Source: Rhodopirellula europaea 6C
Lineage (GTDB): Bacteria > Planctomycetota > Planctomycetia > Pirellulales > Pirellulaceae
NCBI RefSeq assembly: GCF_000338295.1
Contig: NZ_ANMO01000080.1
Coordinates: 1 to 57,233, forward strand
Direction: 5' to 3'
DNA: 57,233 nucleotides
The position numbers and the translations under genes are program-made. The notes beneath the pieces were generated by a model that saw nothing but the letters and a program-made list of their open reading frames with translations, had not been told where the DNA came from and did no database searches. Every line of letters begins with the position of its first letter. Within the stretch, counting starts at the first letter, position 1. Below, piece after piece: positions 16,743 to 24,788 of this stretch.

Positions 16743-18127
16743 GCGACTCACCTGACAGTGATCCAACAACGATGCGGCTGCGAGATCCGTTGCTGTTTTT
16801 GTTTGGAGTCGAGTCGTCGATCCGACGCGTGTTGCGTTGCCGTATGTCGCTTGTGCTGGCATTTGCTTTGGTTGCGACCGCCGCCATGGCTCGCGAATAC
16901 GATGCGGTCAGTTGGATGCATGCGCCGCAAGATTTGCTTGGGCCATTTGCAGCTTCGTTGGTGATTTGCACCGTTTTGTTTTTCACTGTGCAAATCTGTT
17001 TGGCATTGACCGGTGTCAAACGTGATCCGCGAAGCAATTCGATCCGGGATTACCGAATCTTTCTGGTTGGATATTGGATGACCGCGCCGCTGGCTTGGTT
17101 GTACGCGATTCCAATCGAGACCATGGCGGATGAAGTCGTGTCGCTTCGTTTTAATTTGGCGCTGCTGTCAATCGTTTCAATCTGGCGAGTGTTGTTGTTC
17201 AGCCGTGTCGTTGCCATTCAGTTTGGTCTTCGATGGTTCGTGCCATTGTTTTGGATCTTGGTCCCGTGCATGGTCATCGCGTTCTTCGCACTTCTTTCAG
17301 CGCAGTTGTCGATGGTGTCGTTGATGGGTGGGATTCGGTTGACGCAGACTCAGCAAATTCTGGTGAACTATCAGTCGACGGTTGCGGGAGGATGCTTCTA
17401 CGGCATCATTCCGGTGTTGCTTGCCGCGTTGGCTTCCATCGGGATGTCGAGCAACCCGAAACATCGTTTCGAGGAGGTTGCCTCACGCAACGTTTCAATG
17501 CCAAAGATCGTTTGGCTTTGGCCCACTGTTTCGGGTGCAGTTCTATTGTTCGCCGCGATGTTCTTTCAACCGAATCTGGTTCGCTCGGCAAAGGTGGATT
17601 CGTTGCTTCGCGAGGGGGCCATCAAAGAAGCGATCGTGACGATGCAAGCATCGGGAGAGGACGCGTATCCAGTGGTATGGGATCCACCACCGAAGTATCC
17701 AGATCGCGGCGAGGGATTGCCGGAAATTTCGCTCATTGCCGACGCGATTCAGAAATCCAATGCGGACCGCTGGATCGTTGACAGGTTGATGGTGCAAGCC
17801 GACGAAATCGCGATGCGACAGAAAGGATGGTATCAGGGTACAAGAAGTCTGGAATACCTACGCGAACGTCTCATGTTCGAGGACGAAGAGACGCTCGCCC
17901 GCATGCTGGATACGTTTGGGAAACTTCGCGAGTTGGAGGTCGGAGACCAAGAAACTCGAGAGCATCGCAACGAGTTGATTGAGATCATCGAAGAGGCGCG
18001 TGAGGCAGTGATCCAAGCGAAGGAATTGAAAGCGAGCGAGGGCACCGCTGAAGACGAGAGTGTCTCGGAGAACCAAGATGCTGAAACCGAAGAACCTGTC
18101 GTTTCAGAGAAGGAGAGCGGTGAGTGA
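16739..18127 (+). CDS. Polytopic membrane protein with acidic coiled-coil tail, unknown function
   Basis: A 462-residue protein that I do not recognise. The first half has six to seven hydrophobic segments (for example SLVLAFALVATAAMA, FAASLVICTVLFFTVQICLAL, FWILVPCMVIAFFALLSAQL and IVWLWPTVSGAVLLFAAMF). After about residue 290 the chain is soluble, and from about residue 375 it is strongly helical and acidic (Glu-rich, many Ala and Glu), ending in a low-complexity run of E, S and D. It is coupled by ATGA to the radical SAM gene, so the pair may handle the same membrane-associated substrate; this is inference. Its end is convergent with the kinase gene. Confidence 0.7.
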   Translation: MSDSPDSDPTTMRLRDPLLFLFGVESSIRRVLRCRMSLVLAFALVATAAMAREYDAVSWMHAPQDLLGPFAASLVICTVLFFTVQICLALTGVKRDPRSNSIRDYRIFLVGYWMTAPLAWLYAIPIETMADEVVSLRFNLALLSIVSIWRVLLFSRVVAIQFGLRWFVPLFWILVPCMVIAFFALLSAQLSMVSLMGGIRLTQTQQILVNYQSTVAGGCFYGIIPVLLAALASIGMSSNPKHRFEEVASRNVSMPKIVWLWPTVSGAVLLFAAMFFQPNLVRSAKVDSLLREGAIKEAIVTMQASGEDAYPVVWDPPPKYPDRGEGLPEISLIADAIQKSNADRWIVDRLMVQADEIAMRQKGWYQGTRSLEYLRERLMFEDEETLARMLDTFGKLRELEVGDQETREHRNELIEIIEEAREAVIQAKELKASEGTAEDESVSENQDAETEEPVVSEKESGE

Positions 18128-18168
18128 AGTGGATGCGGCGAGTGATCACAGATGTCGTCCCGTTTGTT

Positions 18169-20085
18169 TCACTCCATCGATTCCAATTGTTGTTTGGTCT
18201 CGCCGACAATTTCTGCCGCCCATTCTTGGTCTCCGTAGAGCGTGATGATGCCTTCCAACACTCGCGTTTTCTGATCTCGCGGGAGTCGGAGTGCGGTCGT
18301 GAGACGTGAACGCAGGGCGAGTTCCCGCTGACTGTTGGCAATGTGGTCGGATGGATCTTCTTTCAATCGCTCCAGTTCATCACGAACCAGTACTTCCAAC
18401 TGCTCAAGCTCTCGTTGCCGAAGTCGGTGCTTGAGTTTGTCGCCGGGTGACATGACGTACCCGGCGGATTCGGGATCCACTTCGATGGAGTAAACATCCA
18501 GCCACGCTTGCAGTTGTTCTGCCGCATCGGCGGTCGATGTTTCTCGTAGGGACAAGGCTTGTAACAGTGACTGTTCCGCGGGAGGCATCTTGGATGAACC
18601 ACCCGCCGTCCTCGCTCGGTTCTTCAGCTGTCGGTAGGTCGATTCGAGTTCGACCGAACGTTGCCACTCGCGAACTTGGTCAGCACGTTCGTCGTCGGGA
18701 TACGCATTCAAGAACTGAGTCATGCGTGATGATTGTGATCCGAGGTCTCCGTTCACTTCGGCCGCTTGAAAAGACTCAAACAAAGTCGATGCCGAAGGAG
18801 TTCGGATCGAGTAAGCGAACAATCCCAGGCCACCGAGAAGAACCAAAACCATGCCGGCGATCGAAGCCCACTGGACCCAATTGGATTCCGAGCCTTCAGC
18901 GCGATGCAGGTCTGACAGATAGCCGCCGGGAGGCGAATTGGAATCAATCGTTTGAAAATGAGTCTTGACCGGTTCGTTGTTTCCTTTGGATTGGGTCGCC
19001 GAATCGTTGGTGCTGGTCATCGCCGGATCGGTCAGCGGATCGGCAAGGTTGCTCGGATGATCGCCTGCCACAACGCGTCGTCCGGTCGGATGATCACCAC
19101 CGGTTTCGTTGGTCGGCAAATCTGGCGAAACCTCGCGAGAGGCGTCAGTGTGATGGTGGCCTCGTGTGTCCAAATCGCCAGCCAAGTTGGGTGGCAATTC
19201 GGGCGTGAAGTCTTCGTCGCCGAGTTGCGTGCGGGAGGCTTGTTCGTTCAGCGTGCGGCCACGTTGCAAACCCGCGCGGGTGGCCTTCAGTCGATTCATC
19301 ACCGCGAGGGCGGTCGGGGGACGGTCGGCCGGATCTTTCTCTAGCAACTGGTGAACGATCTCGACGACTTCGGCCGGGATGTCTGGGTTGATCAGATCCA
19401 ATGGAACCGGACGATCGCGTTGCAGGGCCTCGACGACTTGCGTGACTTTCTTTCCCGCGAATGGGGCTCGCCCAGCCAGCATCGCATACATCACGCTGCC
19501 GAGTGCGTACAAATCGGTGCGAGGTGTGATCGAATGGCTGCCGGCTTGTTCGGGAGCCATGTAGTCAGCGGTCCCGAGCACCGATCCGTGCAGGGTTTGT
19601 TCACCGAAGCCAAACAGTTTTGCGATTCCAAAGTCGACCAGTTTGACTTCGCCAGCGTCGGTTAGAATCAAGTTGGCTGGTTTGAGGTCGCGATGGATCA
19701 CGCCAATGTCGTGAGCGTGTTTCAAAGCGGAGCAAACCTGCGATGCGATATCCAAGGTTGGTAACCAACCCAGGCGTTTGACATCGCGAATTCGTTTTTG
19801 GAGTGTTTCGCCGCGAACCAGTTCCATGGAATAGAAAAGCTGTCCGGCCTCTTCGCCGTAGCCGATCAAGCGAACGATTCCCGGATGCCGCAATCGTCGC
19901 AGGGTTTCGACTTCCGCGTCGAACCGTCGTCGAAAACGCATGTCGTCGGCAACGTGTTGAGCGATCAACTTCACCGCGACTTCTTCGCCGGATTTCGCGT
20001 GCTTGGCTCGGTAGACCGATCCCATGCCGCCGCGACCGATGACGCTTTCAATCTGGTAGGGCCCCAGCTGTTCTGGCTCAGCCAT
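18169..20085 (-). CDS. Transmembrane Ser/Thr protein kinase (PknB-like)
   Basis: A 638-residue Hanks-type kinase. The catalytic domain (about residues 8-270) has the glycine loop GRGGMGSVY (17-25), the lysine K39 in AVKL, HRDLKPANL (131-139), DFG (151-153) and MAPEQAG (176-182), so it should be active. A Pro/Thr/Asp-rich linker follows, with one membrane segment at about 406-426 (WASIAGMVLVLLGGLGLFAY). An extracytoplasmic region of about 210 residues rich in helices follows. It may sense envelope signals. ATG 20085 overlaps the end of the DUF4432 gene by eight bases. The upstream open stretch to 20190 is part of that gene's other-frame sequence. Confidence 0.93.
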   Translation of the reverse strand: MAEPEQLGPYQIESVIGRGGMGSVYRAKHAKSGEEVAVKLIAQHVADDMRFRRRFDAEVETLRRLRHPGIVRLIGYGEEAGQLFYSMELVRGETLQKRIRDVKRLGWLPTLDIASQVCSALKHAHDIGVIHRDLKPANLILTDAGEVKLVDFGIAKLFGFGEQTLHGSVLGTADYMAPEQAGSHSITPRTDLYALGSVMYAMLAGRAPFAGKKVTQVVEALQRDRPVPLDLINPDIPAEVVEIVHQLLEKDPADRPPTALAVMNRLKATRAGLQRGRTLNEQASRTQLGDEDFTPELPPNLAGDLDTRGHHHTDASREVSPDLPTNETGGDHPTGRRVVAGDHPSNLADPLTDPAMTSTNDSATQSKGNNEPVKTHFQTIDSNSPPGGYLSDLHRAEGSESNWVQWASIAGMVLVLLGGLGLFAYSIRTPSASTLFESFQAAEVNGDLGSQSSRMTQFLNAYPDDERADQVREWQRSVELESTYRQLKNRARTAGGSSKMPPAEQSLLQALSLRETSTADAAEQLQAWLDVYSIEVDPESAGYVMSPGDKLKHRLRQRELEQLEVLVRDELERLKEDPSDHIANSQRELALRSRLTTALRLPRDQKTRVLEGIITLYGDQEWAAEIVGETKQQLESME

Positions 20086-21262
20086 TGAGGTCCGTCCAAT
20101 CGCTTCGCGGTTCTTGCGAAATCTCAGTCGGCTCGCCTTCATCGGAGAGCGATTGGATCTTTTGTCGGGTGGCTTCGACGGAATCCGCATCCATCAGAGG
20201 ACGCAATTTGATGCGGAAGGATTTTGTTTCGCCGGCACCGATGTCAACCAACCGGCCCTGTTGTTCTTCGAATCCGCGTCGGTTTGGGAAACCGGTTGCA
20301 GGTTCCAATCCGGTGACGTAGCCATCCGTTTCGGCCGCGGTGTTTTTCCACAAGACGAAGGCGGGCAAGGTGGACGTTTTGAAGCTGACCGCGAAGCCGC
20401 GTTTCTGTTTGGGAGACATCAACATCGCGTGCGTGTAACCGGTTTCATCGGCCCGAGGTCGGCCAAAGTAAACGCGTTCGGTTTCGCCGGTGGTTGGACC
20501 ATCGAATTCATCCCAACGGTCAATTTGTTCGGCCGCGTGAGCGTCTTTGGGAGCCAGTTCATCAAGCGTTGAAACGAGGCGACTGTTCTCGCCAAGGACC
20601 GGCGATCCCAGGTTGATGTGGTAGAGCATTTGCATCGTTCGCGGCATGGCGAGTTCGTTCGTCACGTCGTCGAGCAGTTCGACTTCGGTGCGATCGGCGT
20701 GGACGCGAATTCGCGAACGCATTCGAAAACGCTTGAAAAACAGGCGTGTTTCGATGGTTTCGGCGATCAATTCGACGCGGCCGCTAGCTTCGTCAAACTC
20801 AAGCGACAATGAATCCGCGGGCGTGTTGGCGATGTGCCCGTGCAGCGGGTATTCGAGTTTTCCGTTGGCATCGTGCTGAGGGGCACCGTTGCTTTCTAGC
20901 CCGCATCGCACGACAAGTTCATCGAATCCCGACAACCAACCCAATCCGCTGGGTTCCGATACGGGAACGTGGCTCGGGTGAACCGGTCCGTTGACTGGTG
21001 AATGCCAGCCAAAACGAATTCCATCGCACTCGATCCGCCAAATCGACATGCCACGCGTCGGCAGAACATCGACGTGCATGCGACTGTTCTTCAGCCGTAC
21101 GATTTCGACGCCTTCGCTGACGCCGCCGCGGAAGATTCCGTGCCGGATCGTCCAATCGCCCACTCGGGTCGACAAATCCAGGTGCAGCGGGCTGTTCGTG
21201 TCCCACTGGATGCGTTGGTCACGGTCATCGACTTCTCGGACAACGATGGATTCGGTGGCCAT
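20078..21262 (-). CDS. DUF4432 / aldose-1-epimerase-like protein
   Basis: A 394-residue protein of the galactose-mutarotase (aldose 1-epimerase) superfamily, DUF4432 branch. Typical motifs are VDVLPTRGMSIWRIECDGI, NGPVHPSHV, PLHGHIANTPADSLS, MLYHINLGSPVL and VTGLEPATGFPNRRGFE. Members bind and mutarotate or otherwise act on sugars. The frame is open to 21445, but I take ATG 21262 (MATESIVV), which has GGAAG seven bases upstream and the short N-terminus usual in the family; ATG 21424 is an alternative. Its 3' end overlaps the kinase start by eight bases. The divergent neighbour is a phosphomannose-isomerase-like cupin, consistent with a sugar-handling role. Confidence 0.85.
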   Translation of the reverse strand: MATESIVVREVDDRDQRIQWDTNSPLHLDLSTRVGDWTIRHGIFRGGVSEGVEIVRLKNSRMHVDVLPTRGMSIWRIECDGIRFGWHSPVNGPVHPSHVPVSEPSGLGWLSGFDELVVRCGLESNGAPQHDANGKLEYPLHGHIANTPADSLSLEFDEASGRVELIAETIETRLFFKRFRMRSRIRVHADRTEVELLDDVTNELAMPRTMQMLYHINLGSPVLGENSRLVSTLDELAPKDAHAAEQIDRWDEFDGPTTGETERVYFGRPRADETGYTHAMLMSPKQKRGFAVSFKTSTLPAFVLWKNTAAETDGYVTGLEPATGFPNRRGFEEQQGRLVDIGAGETKSFRIKLRPLMDADSVEATRQKIQSLSDEGEPTEISQEPRSDWTDLNG

Positions 21263-21456
21263 GAAGGGCTTCCAATTCAATTCGAGGGTGGCGTGCGAAG
21301 CCGGGGCATTCTGGACCCGGCCTCTGAACTTGTATAGACCTTCGCTGCGGCCTAAAACATGTCCTGGAAACGGTCTGGGCGCAATTCGTGCTGATTGTGT
21401 TCCATGCGAATTATCATTCATCATCCCATCTCCACCGCCTCCCAACCGAGCACCCG

Positions 21457-22707
21457 ATGAGCACCGTGAAGTTAGACGAAGGATTAATCCAGGGCGACAG
21501 CGTTTCCAGTATCCTCGATTCTGCCATGGACGCCCATGGTGGTGTACTGCGGTTGACTCCGACCTGGGTTCCGCGTTCGTTCCTGCACCCTGGACGCCGG
21601 ATCAAACTGCATCCTTCGGATTACTATCGCTTTGGTGCGGATCGCGGCGGAATTGACGAACGTTGGTTCGGCAGCACCACCGACGCGGCCAACGAAGGCC
21701 GAGTGTGGCACGAAGGTCAAAGTTTTTGCTTGTTCGAAGGCAAAAAATTCATGCTGAAGGATGCGGTCGCCGAACGCGGCAACGACATCGTCGGCGAAGC
21801 AATTTATTCGAAGTACAACCGTTGGCCGGTGTATTCGAAATTCTTTGACAACATGGGCCCCATCCCCCACCACATGCACCAGTCGTTCGAAGACGCGGAG
21901 CTGGTCGGTCAGGAAGGCAAGCCGGAAAGTTATTACTTCCCGCCACAGTTGAACAACGTCGACAACAATTTCTCGTACACGTTCATGGGCTTGGAGCCAG
22001 GCACTCAACCCGAAGACGTTCGTCGTTGCTTGGAAAATTGGAACGAAGGCGACAACGGCATTTTGGACCTCAGCCGTGCTTACCGCCTGAAACGAGGAAC
22101 AGGTTGGTTGATCCCACCGGGAGTCTTGCACGCACCGGGTTCGTTGTGCACGTACGAGCCACAATGGGGCAGCGACGTGTTCGGCATGTACCAATCGATC
22201 GTCGAAGGCCGCTATGTGCCTTGGTCGTTGCTGGTCAAAGACATGCCCGAAGACAAACACCAAGACCTCGATTTCATCGTCGGTCAATTGGATTGGGATA
22301 AGAACGTCGACACCCACTTCAAAAACAGCAATTATCTCGAGCCAGTTCGCGACGAAAAACGCAGCGGCGATGGCTATGAAGATTTGTGGATCGTTTACGG
22401 CACGGTCGATGGCGAGCAATTGTTCAGCGCCAAAGAGCTGACGATTGCTCCCGGTGCCAAGTGCGTTTTGAAAGACGGTGCGGCGAGCAGCTGGATCACC
22501 GTTCAAGGCCGCGGCCGAATCGGAAACTTGGATCTGCAAACGCCTGCGATGATTCGCTTCGGCGAGAACACGACCGACGAAGTGTTCATCAGCCACGTTG
22601 CAGCCACCAACGGTGTCGAGATCGAGAACCTGGGCAGCGAACCTTTGGTTGGCCTGCGTTACTTCGGCCCCAACGCCCACACCGATCTGCCCAAAGCGGG
22701 TAGCTGA
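21457..22707 (+). CDS. Cupin protein similar to class I phosphomannose isomerase
   Basis: A 416-residue protein with a cupin fold. PIPHHMHQSFEDAELVGQEG gives the HxH...E metal ligands seen in mannose-6-phosphate isomerases of class I, and WLIPPGVLHAPGSLCTYEPQ gives the second cupin motif. A second, C-terminal cupin-like half runs from about residue 310 (TIAPGAKCVLKDGAASSWITV). Family enzymes interconvert mannose-6-phosphate and fructose-6-phosphate, but this one is divergent and its substrate is not established. ATG 21457 (MSTVKLDEG) follows the last in-frame upstream codons with no clear better start. It is divergent from the DUF4432 gene. Confidence 0.8.
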   Translation: MSTVKLDEGLIQGDSVSSILDSAMDAHGGVLRLTPTWVPRSFLHPGRRIKLHPSDYYRFGADRGGIDERWFGSTTDAANEGRVWHEGQSFCLFEGKKFMLKDAVAERGNDIVGEAIYSKYNRWPVYSKFFDNMGPIPHHMHQSFEDAELVGQEGKPESYYFPPQLNNVDNNFSYTFMGLEPGTQPEDVRRCLENWNEGDNGILDLSRAYRLKRGTGWLIPPGVLHAPGSLCTYEPQWGSDVFGMYQSIVEGRYVPWSLLVKDMPEDKHQDLDFIVGQLDWDKNVDTHFKNSNYLEPVRDEKRSGDGYEDLWIVYGTVDGEQLFSAKELTIAPGAKCVLKDGAASSWITVQGRGRIGNLDLQTPAMIRFGENTTDEVFISHVAATNGVEIENLGSEPLVGLRYFGPNAHTDLPKAGS

Positions 22708-22746
22708 TCCGATTCGTTCGATCGGATTGAACTGAATCTAGCAAGC

Positions 22747-22782
22747 AACGCGAGCGTCTCATTCCGAGGTGTTCGCGTTTTT
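22747..22782 (+). terminator. Candidate terminator after the cupin gene
   Basis: A stem AACGCGA/TCGCGTT (22747-22753 and 22773-22779) is followed by TTTTGC. It lies between convergent genes, 40 bases after the cupin stop. The loop is long (19 bases), so it is only moderately convincing. Confidence 0.45.
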
Positions 22783-22802
22783 GCTTTGGTGACGGTGTTC
22801 GA

Positions 22803-24272
22803 TCAGATGAAAACGTTTTCCGCCAATAACATTTGGTGAGCCCGACTCTCGGCAAAATGCATCTGATAGGCGGCGGTGTTGGGAATCAGCACGAAGTCGC
22901 CACGCGAAATACCGTTTGGAAATCGAAACTTTCGCTGCATCAGATACTCTGACTCGGTGCAGTAGCCACCGACGAAGTAGCCTTCCATCTCTGCGTGATC
23001 AGTCTTTTTCGTTTGCTCCGCTGAGGCCTTCGAGGCGGAGATGACGATCGGATCGACCAGAAAATCATCGCGGGTTGTTCGGCATTGCGAGCTGTTCATC
23101 ATCAGGCCGATCAGATGGTTGCGATTTTGGTCACGTTTGACAAACAAAACCTCCGCGATCGTCAAGCCACAGCAATCCAGCAAGGCTCGGCCGGGTTCGC
23201 ACTTTAAAATCAGTTCCCGCCGATTGATTTCGTTGGCTAGCGACGGCGTGAGCACCTCGCGAATCCAATTCGCCGCGCTGAGCGGTTGCCATGCCGGATC
23301 GATGTCGGCTAGCGGACGCTGGTTCCACGTCAGTTTTCGATCCGAAGCGAAACGGCCGTTTGTTTCCACGGAGGCGAGAGCTTTTGTGAGAAAACGCTGC
23401 CACTGCATTTGATCGCGGAGATAGTTGACGGGAAAGCCGCCGCCAATGTCCAACCACGCGACCGTGTGCCCAAGTCCTCGAACGCGATCGACGACGTGGA
23501 GTGCTTCCTCGATCAACGCTTTTGTGAACGATGGTGCGAATTGCTCGTGAGACCGGTGGACGTGGAAATGGATGCCGACGACCTGAATGCGAGATTCGTC
23601 GCAAAGAGATTTTGCCAGCAGAGTCAATTCGTCGGCTGGCATTCCGAAACGCGATGGCAGGCCGGGGAATTTGGTCGGACAATGCTGCAGACGGAACGCG
23701 ATTCTGGCTTTCGGTTCGGTTGGTCCCAAACCAGCAAGTGTTTCACGCAGGGTCGCGAGTTCATCTTTGTTGTCGATCACAAGCACGACATCGTTCAATA
23801 CGCACGAACGAATTAAGCTGGCCGGTTTGACCGCAGCGGTGCACAGGATTGGATCCTTCGAAGGATGCTGCGGCGATCCATGTAGCTCATCGAGTGTTTC
23901 TTCCAATTCGGATTCGCTGGCGACATCAAAGCCGATGGATTCCAACAGTCCGGTGCGGACGAATTCGGCACACTTGTTGGCTTTGCGAGCGAAGTGAATT
24001 TGCAGCGGCACGTTGGCACGCTCGGCGACTTTTTGAAGGTCGTTGATGTTGGACCGCATGGGGTCGGTCGACAACACGTTGACTGGTGAGCCGTGAAACT
24101 CAATCAGCTGTTTGACTTGATCGGCTTCGGCAGCCAACTGCATCATCCACGGCGACCAAATCGCATCCAGCGGAACCACTCCTCGGCAACGACTGCGAAG
24201 CTCAATCGCGTGGTCGGGGGCTGAGTCTGGAACGGATGATTTGGGGCGGCATGGAAGGGGGCTGTGGTTCAT
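22803..24272 (-). CDS. Fold-type III PLP decarboxylase-like enzyme (Y4yA-like)
   Basis: A 489-residue member of the ornithine/diaminopimelate/arginine decarboxylase group. The Schiff-base lysine is in FARKAN (K97), the PLP phosphate motif DIGGGFP lies near residue 275, the HVHRS and LKCEPGRAL segments are in place, and the C-terminal GGYCTESEYLM, VLIPNTAAYQMHFAES fits the family. The C-terminal active-site segment reads YCTESE and not CESGD of LysA or CDGxD of ornithine decarboxylase, so the substrate differs from both. The whole pattern resembles the Y4yA group of uncharacterised enzymes. No neighbouring biosynthetic gene gives the substrate. I chose ATG 24272 (MNHSPLP); a later start is possible. 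Confidence 0.82.
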   Translation of the reverse strand: MNHSPLPCRPKSSVPDSAPDHAIELRSRCRGVVPLDAIWSPWMMQLAAEADQVKQLIEFHGSPVNVLSTDPMRSNINDLQKVAERANVPLQIHFARKANKCAEFVRTGLLESIGFDVASESELEETLDELHGSPQHPSKDPILCTAAVKPASLIRSCVLNDVVLVIDNKDELATLRETLAGLGPTEPKARIAFRLQHCPTKFPGLPSRFGMPADELTLLAKSLCDESRIQVVGIHFHVHRSHEQFAPSFTKALIEEALHVVDRVRGLGHTVAWLDIGGGFPVNYLRDQMQWQRFLTKALASVETNGRFASDRKLTWNQRPLADIDPAWQPLSAANWIREVLTPSLANEINRRELILKCEPGRALLDCCGLTIAEVLFVKRDQNRNHLIGLMMNSSQCRTTRDDFLVDPIVISASKASAEQTKKTDHAEMEGYFVGGYCTESEYLMQRKFRFPNGISRGDFVLIPNTAAYQMHFAESRAHQMLLAENVFI

Positions 24273-24417
24273 CCGGTCGAGGTTACCAGTGAGCGGGAGG
24301 CGAGCGTCAGGTGTCTCGCACACGAAGCATTCAATCGGTGATTCCGGCACAAAATGCTCAACAGTTATTTTTAAACCGTTCCTTGGCGAGAGGTGTCCAC
24401 GACCGGCAGGAAGCGAC

Positions 24418-24446
24418 TTGTCGACATCGAGTTGAGACGATATCCT
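24418..24446 (+). promoter_or_regulatory. Candidate sigma70-type promoter for tRNA-Leu
   Basis: TTGTCG (24418-24423), a 17-base spacer and TATCCT (24441-24446) place a start about six bases before the tRNA. Each hexamer matches the consensus at four positions. Confidence 0.45.
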
Positions 24447-24458
24447 GCCGCTTTGCCC

Positions 24459-24543
24459 GCGGATGTGGCGGAATTGGCAGACGCGCTAGACTCAGGATCT
24501 AGTGCCCGATAAGGGCGTGGAGGTTCGAATCCTCTCATCCGTA
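24459..24543 (+). tRNA. tRNA-Leu (anticodon CAG)
   Basis: An 85-base class II tRNA. The acceptor GCGGATG pairs with CATCCGT (one G-T pair at 1:72, discriminator A). The D stem is GCG/CGC. The anticodon stem CTAGA/TCTAG encloses the loop CTCAGGA with anticodon CAG, which reads CUG. The long variable arm TGCCCGATAAGGGCG forms the usual leucine stem and the T arm is GGAGG-TTCGAAT-CCTCT. The 3' CCA is not encoded. Confidence 0.96.
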
Positions 24544-24567
24544 CTTGATTGAAAATTTCAACGAATT

Positions 24568-24623
24568 AGCCCCCTGTGTGGTTGCCGTTTTTGCAAACGG
24601 TGCCTGACGAGGGGGCTTTTTTT
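24568..24623 (+). terminator. Terminator after tRNA-Leu
   Basis: AGCCCCCT (24568-24575) pairs with AGGGGGCT (24610-24617) around a second hairpin CCGTTT/CAAACGG, and is followed by a run of seven T (24617-24623). Confidence 0.8.
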
Positions 24624-24788
24624 GTGCCGTTTTTGTGTCCCTGCGTTTTGTAACAACCGACGCTGCCTCTCAATTTGATTGCAGTGATTGGTCCGGTTGT
24701 GACGAAGTAACGGGTTGTGCAGAGGAGCTTTCTGCACCGGTGAGCGAGAAAACTCGGTCGCCGATTCATTCGAACACAAGGTGGCACC

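Noticed and set aside
21484-22680. A 398-codon minus-strand frame opposite the cupin gene
   Set aside because: The plus-strand cupin has clear motifs; the antisense product has none.
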